Source of the DNA: a virus
IMG/VR virus record: IMGVR_UViG_3300026382_000010
Coordinates: 42,052 to 106,051 of that record
Strand: one strand, 5' to 3'
Length of the DNA stretch: 64,000 bases
Shown: positions 56,404 to 64,000 of the stretch, one piece after another
Numbering within the stretch: the stretch's first letter is position 1
Layout of the letters: every line of letters starts with the position of its first letter
Notes under the pieces: model-generated
The model's input: the letters and a program-made list of their open reading frames with translations, nothing else
What the model was told of the DNA's origin: nothing
The model's database searches: none
Position numbers and translations under genes: made by a program

Positions 56404-57419
56404 TATTAACATTTGAAGGCGAGAAATTTTACAACGGATTTGTAAATTATTTAGAAACAGTTTCCAAATATCAAGATGAATACGAAACTGTATTAAAATT
56501 ACTCGAAAGAAAGTATATTAAAAATGTAAACCTAATTTATTTGCTTGTTGATGATCCTGAGGTTGGAAAACTACTAACTCTAATACCTAATGCATATCTT
56601 GCACATAATTTAGCTATAGTATTTGATGAAGTTTTTCCAACAGATGCCTCAGACTTAAACAAACTCAAGTTAATTATTGAAGGAAAATCCACATTTACCT
56701 CATCAATATTTAGTAATCTTGCAATATCCATTTGGAGTACTGCTCCTTTTTACTGGTGTATCGGAAAGGAAAACTACTGGACAGATACAGTGTATGACTC
56801 ATTATATTTTGCAGCAGGTTTAATTGCAAATGCAATATATAAATTGGTAGTACGTTTACAAGGTGATGAATATCGCGATAGAGAGCATTACGAGCAAATT
56901 TTAGCATTAACTATATTTTACTACTTCTACAGAATCTTTAAGCTTGGTTATAATCAAGCTCTCGTATATACTGCAGATACGATCATTAGAAATAGCGAGT
57001 TGAAGCTAGATGTAGATATTACTGAATTCAAACTTGATAAATTTAAAGGACGCGTTGACGTTTCAATTTTCTTAAGACGCTACACTTCTAAAAATATTAC
57101 ATCTTTATATGAACTGCTTGCGAATGCAGGATATCTAGTTGATCTACAGACTAATAAAAACTTTTGGAGAGCACTTGCAAATATTTTGGGAGTTACAATT
57201 TTAAGAGTTCTACTGGTCTTTAAACATGGAAACTATAAACTTAATGCTTCAAGATTGGCATATCGTTGTATTAAGCTAGTTTTGGGAGATTATTTCCATT
57301 TGTATTCCGATTTTAGAACTATAAAACGTCTTTTAAATAAAGCATACATTGAGTATATTAAACGGGTATATCTATGGATAGGAAGATTCGAAAAAACTCT
57401 AAAGCAATTGTATCGTTAA
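56397..57419 (+). CDS. Unknown helical protein, 340 residues
   Basis: Starts within the last codons of the hydrolase gene after GGGTGATGG. All-helical, with Tyr, Leu and Phe in plenty and one more hydrophobic stretch (FYWCIGKEN...LYFAAGLIANAIYKLVV, about 120-150). No family recognised. It ends 46 bases into the next gene, an unusually long overlap for this window. Confidence 0.7.
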   Translation: MLVLTFEGEKFYNGFVNYLETVSKYQDEYETVLKLLERKYIKNVNLIYLLVDDPEVGKLLTLIPNAYLAHNLAIVFDEVFPTDASDLNKLKLIIEGKSTFTSSIFSNLAISIWSTAPFYWCIGKENYWTDTVYDSLYFAAGLIANAIYKLVVRLQGDEYRDREHYEQILALTIFYYFYRIFKLGYNQALVYTADTIIRNSELKLDVDITEFKLDKFKGRVDVSIFLRRYTSKNITSLYELLANAGYLVDLQTNKNFWRALANILGVTILRVLLVFKHGNYKLNASRLAYRCIKLVLGDYFHLYSDFRTIKRLLNKAYIEYIKRVYLWIGRFEKTLKQLYR

Positions 57420-58531
57420 ATAGATTATCAGAGTTTAAAATACCAGACTTTAACTCACTTGTAAAAGATCTATTGATTAACCCTTTGAAGACTACGCTGG
57501 GACGAGTTTCAGCAGTACGTGTAATTCTCTATATTACGAGACTAGGAATTGTAATTGATACAGCATTTACAAATAAAGATTACATTGCGGGAATTGGGTT
57601 AATTATCCTAGTATTATCATTATCCTTCACCATTATTCCTATTTTAATTGCAAACAGAATTCATCATTTGGAAGATGCATTAACAACTGGCAATTATAAA
57701 GTATTACAAACACCAATTCTAAGATCAGGAACAGTTAGATCTATTATTGATAGAATTTTAAAGAAGGCAATTAGTAATAAGTTAATTGCTCTCATTGTAC
57801 GTCTAATTGTAAAAGGGCTTATTACATTCTACAACTATTGTACTCAGCGAATTGTAGACAATCCATTTGTGCTTTTCATTTTTATGATGCTCTATGCTCC
57901 TATAAATGGTATAATGCTTTTGATTGCAAGACAGTTTGTAAATCTTGCAAAACGTCAAGAACAAATTGCAATGCAACAATCTACACTTTTACGTATTACT
58001 CGAAGTTTCAATGAAAATATAATTGATGAAATCGTTGAGGCATACGATCAACTTATTATTGCATTTGGAAATGTAATAAAGGAGAGAATTCCAATTATTG
58101 GTAGGTTTATTGCTGCAGTTCAACGTGTTTACTTGACATTAAAACGTAAAGTAGTTTCTCTTTTTCCAAAACGCTCTCTCACTGAAGCATTATATCCACT
58201 TCGCGAATTTATCGATATTAACCCAATTTCAATTCTACTTTCAATTCTCAAAAAATTGATAGGCTGGGCTCTACATAAGTTAAAACTTGGACTACTACTG
58301 GGTACTCTTATTGCATTAATGCTAAAAATTCCAGCAGTAAGAAATATTTTATATCGTATACCAGGATTTGCAAGATTCTGGGGACAAATTCGTACTCAAG
58401 CGCAACGTTTCGTTACATATACGCGTCTAGATAAAATCATTGAACTTGGTAAGAAAATCGGTCAAGAATTGAAACAGCTCGCTATGCTAAATAAACTAAC
58501 AAACCTTTTTAAAGGAGCTGAAGCTAAATGA
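57374..58531 (+). CDS. Multi-pass membrane-type protein, 385 residues
   Basis: Basic N-terminus, then hydrophobic stretches at about 46-64, 71-94, 136-152, 163-188 and 300-322, separated by basic helices. The start lies inside the preceding gene and has only a weak AACGGG site. No family is recognised. It precedes a nuclease and the spike gene. A virion protein that enters the host membrane upon infection, or the C-terminal part of a tape-measure-like system, are both open options. Confidence 0.72.
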   Translation: MDRKIRKNSKAIVSLNRLSEFKIPDFNSLVKDLLINPLKTTLGRVSAVRVILYITRLGIVIDTAFTNKDYIAGIGLIILVLSLSFTIIPILIANRIHHLEDALTTGNYKVLQTPILRSGTVRSIIDRILKKAISNKLIALIVRLIVKGLITFYNYCTQRIVDNPFVLFIFMMLYAPINGIMLLIARQFVNLAKRQEQIAMQQSTLLRITRSFNENIIDEIVEAYDQLIIAFGNVIKERIPIIGRFIAAVQRVYLTLKRKVVSLFPKRSLTEALYPLREFIDINPISILLSILKKLIGWALHKLKLGLLLGTLIALMLKIPAVRNILYRIPGFARFWGQIRTQAQRFVTYTRLDKIIELGKKIGQELKQLAMLNKLTNLFKGAEAK

Positions 58532-58896
58532 ATTTCGAAGAATACTTGTATGTTTACAAAGGAAAGGTTGTAAAGGTAGTTGATGGCGATACTATGGATA
58601 TTGAATTTGATTTGGGATTTAACGTAAAGATTAAAGAGCGAGTTCGTATTATCGGAATAAACACACCTGAAGTTTACGGAAAACATGCCTCTGAAATCGG
58701 CAAGGAGTTTAAAAAATTTGCACAATCTCTTTTAGAAAATCAAGAGGTTTACGTTAAAACTTACAAAGATCGAAAAGGAAAATATGGTAGGTATCTTGCA
58801 GAAATTTATCTTGACAATATCAACTATATTGAATACTTAAAAGAATTCTGCATGCAAATTGGATATCCATTTGAAGAAATTATTTACTCGGAGTAA
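58528..58896 (+). CDS. Staphylococcal nuclease-like (SNase) protein
   Basis: 122 residues, coupled by ATGA. VVKVVDGDTMDIEF (14-27) carries the metal Asp21, RVRIIGINTPE (38-48) carries Arg40 and Glu48 with Asn45 where the classic enzyme has Asp, and KYGRYLAEI (85-93) carries the second Arg88. This is the full catalytic set of thermonucleases, which cut DNA and RNA with calcium. There is no signal peptide. It sits between a membrane-type protein and the spike, among virion genes, so it may be carried in the tail, act in host DNA breakdown, or simply be co-expressed late. Confidence 0.88.
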   Translation: MNFEEYLYVYKGKVVKVVDGDTMDIEFDLGFNVKIKERVRIIGINTPEVYGKHASEIGKEFKKFAQSLLENQEVYVKTYKDRKGKYGRYLAEIYLDNINYIEYLKEFCMQIGYPFEEIIYSE

Positions 58897-58902
58897 TAAA
58901 TC

Positions 58903-59961
58903 ATGATTCATATGGATAAGGATTTTTATGCAAAGGGTGCAAATCTTGCAAATCAACATGTACCGCATTTTAACAAGTTTTATCGAGGATATGTACTCGA
59001 TGTACTCGATCATTATAACAACGGACGTGTTAAAGTATACATTCCAGAGCTAATGGCAATTAATCCTAAAATCAAGCCAAATAAAGATGGCATCTGGGTA
59101 AATCCTGTAACTCATATGGAAGGTCAACATCTTCCAACCTATAAAAACTTTTGGGTATTAGTTTACTTTGAAGACAATGATCCAAATAGAGGTTTTTATT
59201 TAGGAGCAATCCATTTAAATGACTGGCCATTACTTGAATTAAGAAAGGAGTCTAAGCGTAAGTATAGTGAATCATATATTAATGCATTTCCAGATAAATC
59301 AAAAACCTTACCTCCCGAGAAAAACAAAAAGAAAATTGAACTTGCTGCATGTGATTATGTAATGCTTAGAACTCCGCGAAGAGCACATTTTATCACTGCT
59401 GAAGATCATAAGGAAAATAAATTTATTGAAGCTAGAACTGGCGATAAAATTTACTTTACAATGCATGATACAAAAATATATGCTGAACTTCGTACAAAAG
59501 GACAAAACTGTCTTGTAATGGTTGATAAAGGTAAATGGGCAATTGGAAAATTTAATCCAGAAACATTTATTACACTTGCAACTCCTAAAAACATTCATTT
59601 AACTTTTAAAGAGGAACGAGATTTAAGTGTATATGCGCACAAATCTTCAAGTACAATTTTTATGGACGGCAAAGCAAAAACCCATGCGTTTGTTTATCAA
59701 ATGGGATCAGTACCTCGAGATAAATACAATAACCTAAAGTTACCATATCCTAATAATGAGTATGATGTCTGGTATCAATTCCGTTATGAAATGAACGATC
59801 AAAAATATCAGCAACTTTTACAGAAAGTTGAATCTATGGCAAAAACTGGACAAGGCTTTTCAATTTTAGGAAAAACTAAAAAAACAAGAATGCATGCATA
59901 TAGTGCTGAAGTAATATGCGATGGAAACTCAGGATTTGTACATTTAAATCCGAGGAGTTAG
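58903..59961 (+). CDS. Baseplate spike protein (gpV/gp5-like OB fold)
   Basis: 352 residues. The N-terminal OB fold is clear: YRGYVLDVLDHYNNGRVKVYIPELMA (26-51) and later FWVLVYFEDNDPNRGFYLGAIHLN (85-108), as in gpV, gp5 and VgrG. Then come strands (CDYVMLRTPRRAHFITAEDH, FIEARTGDKIYFTMHDTKIYAELRT, NCLVMVDKGKWAIG, FITLATPKNIHLTF, DLSVYAHKSSSTIFMDG) that look like a triple-stranded beta helix. It forms the membrane-piercing spike below the hub. The PAAR-like protein at 2640 would cap it. The gp5 lysozyme insert of T4 is absent. Confidence 0.82.
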   Translation: MIHMDKDFYAKGANLANQHVPHFNKFYRGYVLDVLDHYNNGRVKVYIPELMAINPKIKPNKDGIWVNPVTHMEGQHLPTYKNFWVLVYFEDNDPNRGFYLGAIHLNDWPLLELRKESKRKYSESYINAFPDKSKTLPPEKNKKKIELAACDYVMLRTPRRAHFITAEDHKENKFIEARTGDKIYFTMHDTKIYAELRTKGQNCLVMVDKGKWAIGKFNPETFITLATPKNIHLTFKEERDLSVYAHKSSSTIFMDGKAKTHAFVYQMGSVPRDKYNNLKLPYPNNEYDVWYQFRYEMNDQKYQQLLQKVESMAKTGQGFSILGKTKKTRMHAYSAEVICDGNSGFVHLNPRS

Positions 59962-59964
59962 TAT

Positions 59965-60903
59965 ATGAATATCAAAGTCGATAAATTACTAAAAAACACA
60001 TTACAATTTCTTGATACGCTTGAAAAAACGGATTTTAAACTTGATATTGGATATTTACAGTTTAAGAATGCAGATGAAAAGCAGTTTTTCGAAGATCTCA
60101 TAGCATCATTTTTATTAACAGTATTTACTATTCGCTTTTTAGATGAATCCAATTTTGTTGAGGATAAAAAATTAAAAACCTATATAAAAAAGGTAAACCA
60201 AAAGCTAACAAACGCAATCAAAAAACATGGGTTAAAGAAACTCGCATTCTTATACGCTTTCATTCAATATATGTCTGCACAACTGGATAAAGAATACAAA
60301 CGAATTCTTATAAAAGAAATAGAGCACCTAAAGAAATCCTTTTTAATTATCCAAGAAGAATTACAAAAGCTTGAACCTAAAATACGACTAAAGGATTCTC
60401 TGGATCTACTGGACGAAGGAATTACCGATGCCATTTTATCTATACTAGGAAAATTCGTAAAACATTTTCTACGTGTTGCAAACTTTTTACTTGAAGGTTG
60501 GTTAGAAATTATACGTCCGCTTAAAAAAGTTATAAATCGCATCCTTAAGAAATATCAACAAATATCGCGTATGGTTGAAAAAGCAGCGCTTGATGTATTA
60601 ACACCACTTCTCGAACCAATTTTTGGACAATATGCTAAAACCGCAGCATATTTTGCATTCAATTTTATTAAAGCAAAATTTCTATTTCTACCAGGTTTTC
60701 TAAAAAATTCCCATGCGTTGTATATCAGTACCGTTTTAACCACAGTTAGAAATACAGTTCAAAAACTAGAGGATATTAAATCTAAAGCTGAGAAAATTGA
60801 GGAATATGCATCGCTTGTTAAAACTGCAAACGCCTTAGTAAATATGGTTGAAGAAGCAGAAAAATTATCAGATGAAATATTAAAAGATTTTGAGGCAGCA
60901 TAA
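59965..60903 (+). CDS. Unknown helical protein, 312 residues
   Basis: Starts three bases after the spike gene. Mostly helical, with basic residues in the first half and a more hydrophobic centre (about 205-260). It ends with a coiled coil of Lys/Glu/Ala/Ile heptads. No family recognised. Position beside the spike suggests a hub or spike partner. Confidence 0.7.
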   Translation: MNIKVDKLLKNTLQFLDTLEKTDFKLDIGYLQFKNADEKQFFEDLIASFLLTVFTIRFLDESNFVEDKKLKTYIKKVNQKLTNAIKKHGLKKLAFLYAFIQYMSAQLDKEYKRILIKEIEHLKKSFLIIQEELQKLEPKIRLKDSLDLLDEGITDAILSILGKFVKHFLRVANFLLEGWLEIIRPLKKVINRILKKYQQISRMVEKAALDVLTPLLEPIFGQYAKTAAYFAFNFIKAKFLFLPGFLKNSHALYISTVLTTVRNTVQKLEDIKSKAEKIEEYASLVKTANALVNMVEEAEKLSDEILKDFEAA

Positions 60904-60923
60904 AAAATATTTAGGAGGTATGT

Positions 60924-61229
60924 ATGATGGAAAGACTTGTAGTAATTGCACTTGACAACTCTCAACCTGAAATTTACATTGGTAGATTGCATCAGGAAAC
61001 TGAAACTACACTAGAGTTAACTCACGCTTTACAATTATTCCCAACAATGAGTGCATCTGGATCCTTCAAAGTAATTGCAGCTGCACTATATGGATCTTTT
61101 ATTTGTAAAACGCTTCAAATAAATAAACAATATGTTAAGTGGATTGCATATGATGTTGATGATAATATAAAACAGCTGTATGAAAATGCATATAAAGAAT
61201 TTACTGAAAAGGTAAAATCCTTGGTGTAA
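60924..61229 (+). CDS. Small unknown protein, 101 residues
   Basis: Starts ATGATG after TAGGAGGT; either ATG may be used. The first half is beta-like (RLVVIALDNSQPEIYIGRLHQETETTLELTHALQLF), which recalls the five-stranded Sm-like barrel pattern Y-x-G-x-L with t-L-e-L. The similarity is too slight to name. The last part is a helix. It is the final + strand gene before the convergent terminator. Confidence 0.65.
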   Translation: MMERLVVIALDNSQPEIYIGRLHQETETTLELTHALQLFPTMSASGSFKVIAAALYGSFICKTLQINKQYVKWIAYDVDDNIKQLYENAYKEFTEKVKSLV

Positions 61230-61258
61230 AAGCAAAAAAAAAAGAACGAGGAAAAAAT

Positions 61259-61290
61259 GGGGCTTCCCAAACTAGGAAGCCCCTAATTTG
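61259..61290. terminator. Bidirectional terminator between convergent operons
   Basis: Stem GGGGCTTCC (61259-61267) with GGAAGCCCC (61275-61283), loop of seven. It lies between the end of the + strand late operon and the end of the minus-strand operon. T-residues follow only sparsely on the + side (TAATTTG), and the ACTCGC element comes next. An A-run upstream gives Ts for the minus-strand reading. Confidence 0.75.
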
Positions 61291-61295
61291 ACTCG

Positions 61296-61721
61296 CTAAT
61301 TTGCTTGCATTTGAGTTTGTTGTTGCTGTTGTTGCAACATAAAAGCTTTTAGATCAAGTTCTACACTTTGAAATAGACTTGATAATAGAACCATAGCACG
61401 TTTTTCATCATCTTTAAAATACTCAAAAAGTTTTTTCGATAAGTTAGGTAAATATCCATCATCTTCAATTTTCTCAATAATTGATAGCATGCATAAAGCA
61501 TATTGCGATGCTAAACCTTTACCCAATGCAATCGTAGTTACAAATGCTGCAAATTGATCTAGGATTTCTTGACTTGACTTAATATCTTGAATACATTGCT
61601 TAAGTAGTTTTTCGCGTTCCTGAGGATCAAATGTTGAGAGAAATTGTTGTACATACTTTTCAAAGAATTTCTCTGCTTGTGCTCTAAGTGCTTCAAGTTG
61701 TGCATTATTTCCACCTGTCAT
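61296..61721 (-). CDS. Unknown helical protein with Gln-rich end
   Basis: 141 residues after AGGAGGT. All-helical, ending in a Gln run (LQQQQQQTQMQ). No family recognised. It is the last gene of the minus-strand operon and stops beside the shared terminator. Two neighbours (61982 and 62388) are small helical proteins of similar length, but no convincing alignment was seen. Confidence 0.7.
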   Translation of the reverse strand: MTGGNNAQLEALRAQAEKFFEKYVQQFLSTFDPQEREKLLKQCIQDIKSSQEILDQFAAFVTTIALGKGLASQYALCMLSIIEKIEDDGYLPNLSKKLFEYFKDDEKRAMVLLSSLFQSVELDLKAFMLQQQQQQTQMQAN

Positions 61722-61750
61722 AATACAATATACCTCCTAGTTATTTTTTT

Positions 61751-61966
61751 TTATTTGCTGCAAATTATTTTTCTGATTTTCTCAACTTCCTCTTTTTCAA
61801 GTGTAGCATTAATTTCGATAATTTTACCAATTGGTGATTCTACTAGACGAACGGTTCCTCTGTTTCCAATTATTCTTTTTAAATCGTCTAAAATTGGTTG
61901 GGCTTCTTTTGCATCTTTAAATACGCGACATGGATAGCGTATTATAAATACATCTTTCTTTTGCAT
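61751..61966 (-). CDS. Small unknown alpha/beta protein, 71 residues
   Basis: The start at 61966 is eight bases from AGGAGG; an ATG two codons earlier is too close to that site. The order strand, helix, strand, strand, helix (DVFIIRYPCRVF, AQPILDDLKRIIG, TVRLVESPIGKIIEINAT, EEVEKIRKII) suggests a small ferredoxin-like fold. No family recognised. Confidence 0.65.
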   Translation of the reverse strand: MQKKDVFIIRYPCRVFKDAKEAQPILDDLKRIIGNRGTVRLVESPIGKIIEINATLEKEEVEKIRKIICSK

Positions 61967-61981
61967 AAGCATTTCCTCCTT

Positions 61982-62365
61982 TTAGCTGAAATTTGAAATT
62001 TCATGAAGTCGTTTCATGCGTTCGGGAATTGGATCAATTTGCGCAAGTGTAAGTAAATACATCAAAACATGAAATCTTTCTGCTTCACCTAGATTTTGCA
62101 TTGCTTTATCTATTACATGTGATGCAAGAGTAAGAACAACTTGATCCTGCATGGATTCATGCATATCCATACATTTTCCTATAAAGTAGAGTAGTCTTAA
62201 AACTTCTTGATACATTGTACATGCAAAAAGCATTATTTTTCTGAATTTTTCTTCATCTTTGGCAACTTCAAAAAGTAAGTCAATATTTCCACTTTGAGTT
62301 AAATCTGTAAATATCATAAACCCTTCATATGCCTGATCCATTAATTTTTCGATATTTTCCTGCAT
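61982..62365 (-). CDS. Unknown helical protein, 127 residues
   Basis: After AAGGAGGT. Four or five amphipathic helices, Met-rich (MDMHESMQDQ, MYLLTLAQ). No known motif. The tight minus-strand operon it belongs to also encodes a HAD phosphatase, so an early or middle host-takeover or nucleotide role is possible by context only. Confidence 0.68.
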   Translation of the reverse strand: MQENIEKLMDQAYEGFMIFTDLTQSGNIDLLFEVAKDEEKFRKIMLFACTMYQEVLRLLYFIGKCMDMHESMQDQVVLTLASHVIDKAMQNLGEAERFHVLMYLLTLAQIDPIPERMKRLHEISNFS

Positions 62366-62387
62366 AACACTTTACCTCCTTTTTATT

Positions 62388-62828
62388 TTAGTGAAAATGT
62401 TTACCTTGAGAGTCATCGTCATCGAAAAATTCATCAAAAGCAACATTCGGATTTATATATTGTTGAAATCTATTTACAATCTTTTTAAGCAGTGTAGTCT
62501 TTATAAGAATTGCTTCGAGACACATTTCTACAAAAAGCTCTTTATCCAGAGTACTTAACTCTTTGTACTTTTGTAGGATATCCTCAAGCGTAATTTTCTC
62601 GGGATCCTTACCAACCATTTTTATAATTGGAATGTGAATGTAAGGACTTAACGTAAGCGCAGCAACAATTAAGTCTGATACAAATTGTATATCTTCAATT
62701 TTTTGAAAAACATCTAAATTCACTTGCTTTGAAATTTCAAGTACAACTTTTTTTGCAAGTTCGGGATCTTCAATAGGAATCAATTTAATTTGAGGAATTT
62801 TTTCGATGAGTTCTAGAAAGTTGTCCAT
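62388..62828 (-). CDS. Unknown helical protein, 146 residues
   Basis: I place the start at ATG 62828, eight bases after AGGAGGT; an upstream in-frame ATG overlaps the HAD gene and has no site. Helical, with an acidic Asp/Glu run near the end (FDEFFDDDDS) and a final GKHFH. No family recognised. Confidence 0.68.
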   Translation of the reverse strand: MDNFLELIEKIPQIKLIPIEDPELAKKVVLEISKQVNLDVFQKIEDIQFVSDLIVAALTLSPYIHIPIIKMVGKDPEKITLEDILQKYKELSTLDKELFVEMCLEAILIKTTLLKKIVNRFQQYINPNVAFDEFFDDDDSQGKHFH

Positions 62829-62850
62829 AGCATTATACCTCCTTCTTTTT

Positions 62851-63381
62851 TTATTTTGGTAGATTTTGAAAGTTTGGTACATATGTCATAAAATCTGGCG
62901 TTACAAAGATTTTAAATGGAATGTGTGGAAGTAAGTATCTATTGTAACGCCATGTTGTAGCAATTACCTTTGGATAAGTTTTCAAAGCATATTGCAATGT
63001 AATTGGATTGTCATCAATTAAATAAGCATCTAGCTTTTTTGCAAAATCGACGCGTTTAATTGGATCAATCAAATCAAATTGAAAATCCAAAAATGTAATG
63101 TAGTCTTTTAAATATTGTAGCGTATCCTTGTAAATCGATTTGTCACGCGCCGATACAAAGTACACTTTATATTTTTCTAGTGTTTTGAGAAATTCTAAAA
63201 CTGATTTTGGGATTGGATTTTGCAACTGTACTTTGTGTACCTGTAGTATTTCATCTTTTGAAATATTCCATTTATAGCTTACAGGATCCCAGTGGAATTT
63301 ATCTGGATACAATTTATACGCATAATAAGAAAATGGTAAAATTGTGTTATCCAAGTCAATGACTATATTTTTCGTACTCAT
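62851..63381 (-). CDS. HAD-superfamily phosphatase, 5'-nucleotidase-like
   Basis: 176 residues. The four HAD motifs are present: IDLDNT (8-13, nucleophile Asp9 and acid Asp11), VSARD (76-80), a Lys in IKRVDFAKK (108-116) and LIDDNP (121-126). The form with DLDNT, a small cap and SARD-x-x-x-x-x-x-T resembles deoxyribonucleotidases of the NT5C type encoded by several phages. It may adjust nucleotide pools, perhaps removing unmodified or host dNMPs. Its start abuts the stop of the preceding gene, with GAGGGG ahead. Confidence 0.85.
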   Translation of the reverse strand: MSTKNIVIDLDNTILPFSYYAYKLYPDKFHWDPVSYKWNISKDEILQVHKVQLQNPIPKSVLEFLKTLEKYKVYFVSARDKSIYKDTLQYLKDYITFLDFQFDLIDPIKRVDFAKKLDAYLIDDNPITLQYALKTYPKVIATTWRYNRYLLPHIPFKIFVTPDFMTYVPNFQNLPK

Positions 63382-63990
63382 TTACAACCCCTCTCCATCT
63401 ACAATTTTTTCAAAGTACTTTAGATTACATGCATTTACATTTTTCAATTTTTCTGAAAAGAGTCTCAATATTAAACTTTCCAAAATCTTGTAATCTCCTT
63501 TTAAACCTTTTTCAAATAAATGCAAATCATTTTCATCATTTACAACATGTTTATACGTTTTCAAAGCATAATTACGCACATGCTTTGTATGTAAAAGTAA
63601 CGAAAACAGAGATTTCCTCGTTTCGTAAACCAGTTTATCTAAAAATAGAATGACTGGAAATAGTTTCTTTTCAGGTAGATAAAGCGAAACTGGAATCCGT
63701 TCTTTATCTGGATACAGCGAAATAAAGATAAGGTTTACGTTACGTCTAAATTTGTACAGTGGTAGGCTTTTAATGTCATTTACAATGTTGCAGTAGGTGA
63801 GAAATGCAAGCATGTAGATGCACGATGCATTTGCTTGCATCGTTGAAATACTCAGTGTATCTCTTTTCTTTTGTAGATAAGTGTAAAGATGCTCAATTAC
63901 ATTTTTTGCTTTAAGTTTTCCGTTTAATGCTCCGTATACTAGACATGTGAGAGTTTTGAGATTTTCAATTTTGTCAAGTTTGAAAGCCAT
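63382..63990 (-). CDS. Unknown helical protein, 202 residues
   Basis: Helical, with a slightly basic middle and no motif that I recognise. The ATG at 63990 lies ten bases from the window edge, so the binding site and the true start cannot be checked. It heads the visible part of the minus-strand operon and ends directly at the HAD gene start. Confidence 0.65.
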   Translation of the reverse strand: MAFKLDKIENLKTLTCLVYGALNGKLKAKNVIEHLYTYLQKKRDTLSISTMQANASCIYMLAFLTYCNIVNDIKSLPLYKFRRNVNLIFISLYPDKERIPVSLYLPEKKLFPVILFLDKLVYETRKSLFSLLLHTKHVRNYALKTYKHVVNDENDLHLFEKGLKGDYKILESLILRLFSEKLKNVNACNLKYFEKIVDGEGL

Positions 63991-64000
63991 TTTCTGAAAT

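Noticed and set aside
61285-61320. TTGACT after the last terminator as a promoter
   Set aside because: No acceptable -10 follows at 16-19 bases, and reading would run antisense into the minus-strand gene.
61644-61937. 97-codon hydrophobic frame on the + strand
   Set aside because: It is antisense to two minus-strand genes that have AGGAGG sites. Its hydrophobic look comes from reading Lys/Glu-rich codons in reverse.
1-64000. Alternative genetic code (stop codon recoding, as in some large gut phages)
   Set aside because: All three stops end well-defined genes here (TGA in several ATGA overlaps, TAG at 226, TAA widely), and no conserved gene is interrupted by an in-frame stop.
1-64000. Apparent excess of GGATCC (about 20 by eye, not counted rigorously)
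   Set aside because: Asp-Pro and Gly-Ser/Asp codons in this AT-rich code readily produce GATCC. No clustering or placement suggests a function; it shows at most that the site is not avoided.
1-64000. tRNA genes, CRISPR arrays, insertion sequences or diversity-generating retroelement
   Set aside because: No cloverleaf, regularly spaced direct repeats, transposase or reverse transcriptase was seen. The only tandem array is the coding repeat at 55647-55823.

Overview
The window is about 64 kb of AT-rich DNA that reads as the tail and baseplate part of a large contractile-tailed phage (Caudoviricetes, myovirus type). Genes are packed tightly, often with ATGA or TAATG overlaps, and most start after a strong AAAGGAGGT-type ribosome binding site. 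TAA, TAG and TGA all end genes, so the standard code applies. No tRNA, rRNA, CRISPR array, insertion sequence, portal, capsid or terminase gene was seen. Since tail genes alone fill most of 60 kb, the whole genome is probably of jumbo size (inference). The host cannot be named. A low-GC bacterium is likely, and the iron-sulfur type CCG protein would fit an anaerobe, but that is only a hint.

Layout. (1) 1-9.5 kb, + strand: unknown proteins, one with membrane segments, a PAAR-like spike tip, an HPRT-like phosphoribosyltransferase, an endonuclease III and a 1568-residue protein. (2) 9.5-14.8 kb: a metabolic and lysis-like group with a dNMP kinase, a small holin-like membrane protein, a CCG cysteine-rich protein, a class II glutamine amidotransferase, a QueC-like 7-cyano-7-deazaguanine synthase and a membrane coiled-coil protein. 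(3) 14.8-33 kb: the tail and baseplate core, with a T4 gp26-like hub protein, a possible frameshift extension, gp25-like wedge, sheath, two paralogous tube proteins, a baseplate J/gp6-like wedge and a tube-initiator-like protein. (4) 33.1-37.1 kb: three unknown genes on the minus strand. (5) 37.1-56 kb: a long run of fibre and appendage genes with two collar-type fibre N-termini, a probable abundant 368-residue virion protein and an HNH-like protein. (6) 55.8-61.2 kb: a permuted papain-like hydrolase, a multi-pass membrane protein, a staphylococcal-type nuclease, a gpV/gp5-like spike and small unknowns. (7) 61.3-64 kb, minus strand: six small genes including a HAD phosphatase, facing the late operon across a shared terminator.

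Two signals stand out. The first is the cluster CCG protein, separate Gat, QueC (11.4-13.5 kb). Fused Gat-QueC proteins are known from archaeosine synthesis and from phages with 7-deazaguanine DNA, so this phage may modify its DNA or tRNA through preQ0. The CCG-domain partner is unexpected. The second is a strong excess of the tripeptide Asp-Ser-Asn (about 36 by hand count, using several synonymous codings) confined to the large virion proteins. It ends in a heptad array at the C-terminus of a collar fibre, where every full unit but one carries the bacterial N-glycosylation pattern D-x-N-x-S/T. Further items are a candidate +1 frameshift after the gp26-like gene, perfect-palindrome terminators behind the probable abundant virion genes, and a minus-strand cassette set inside the late region.
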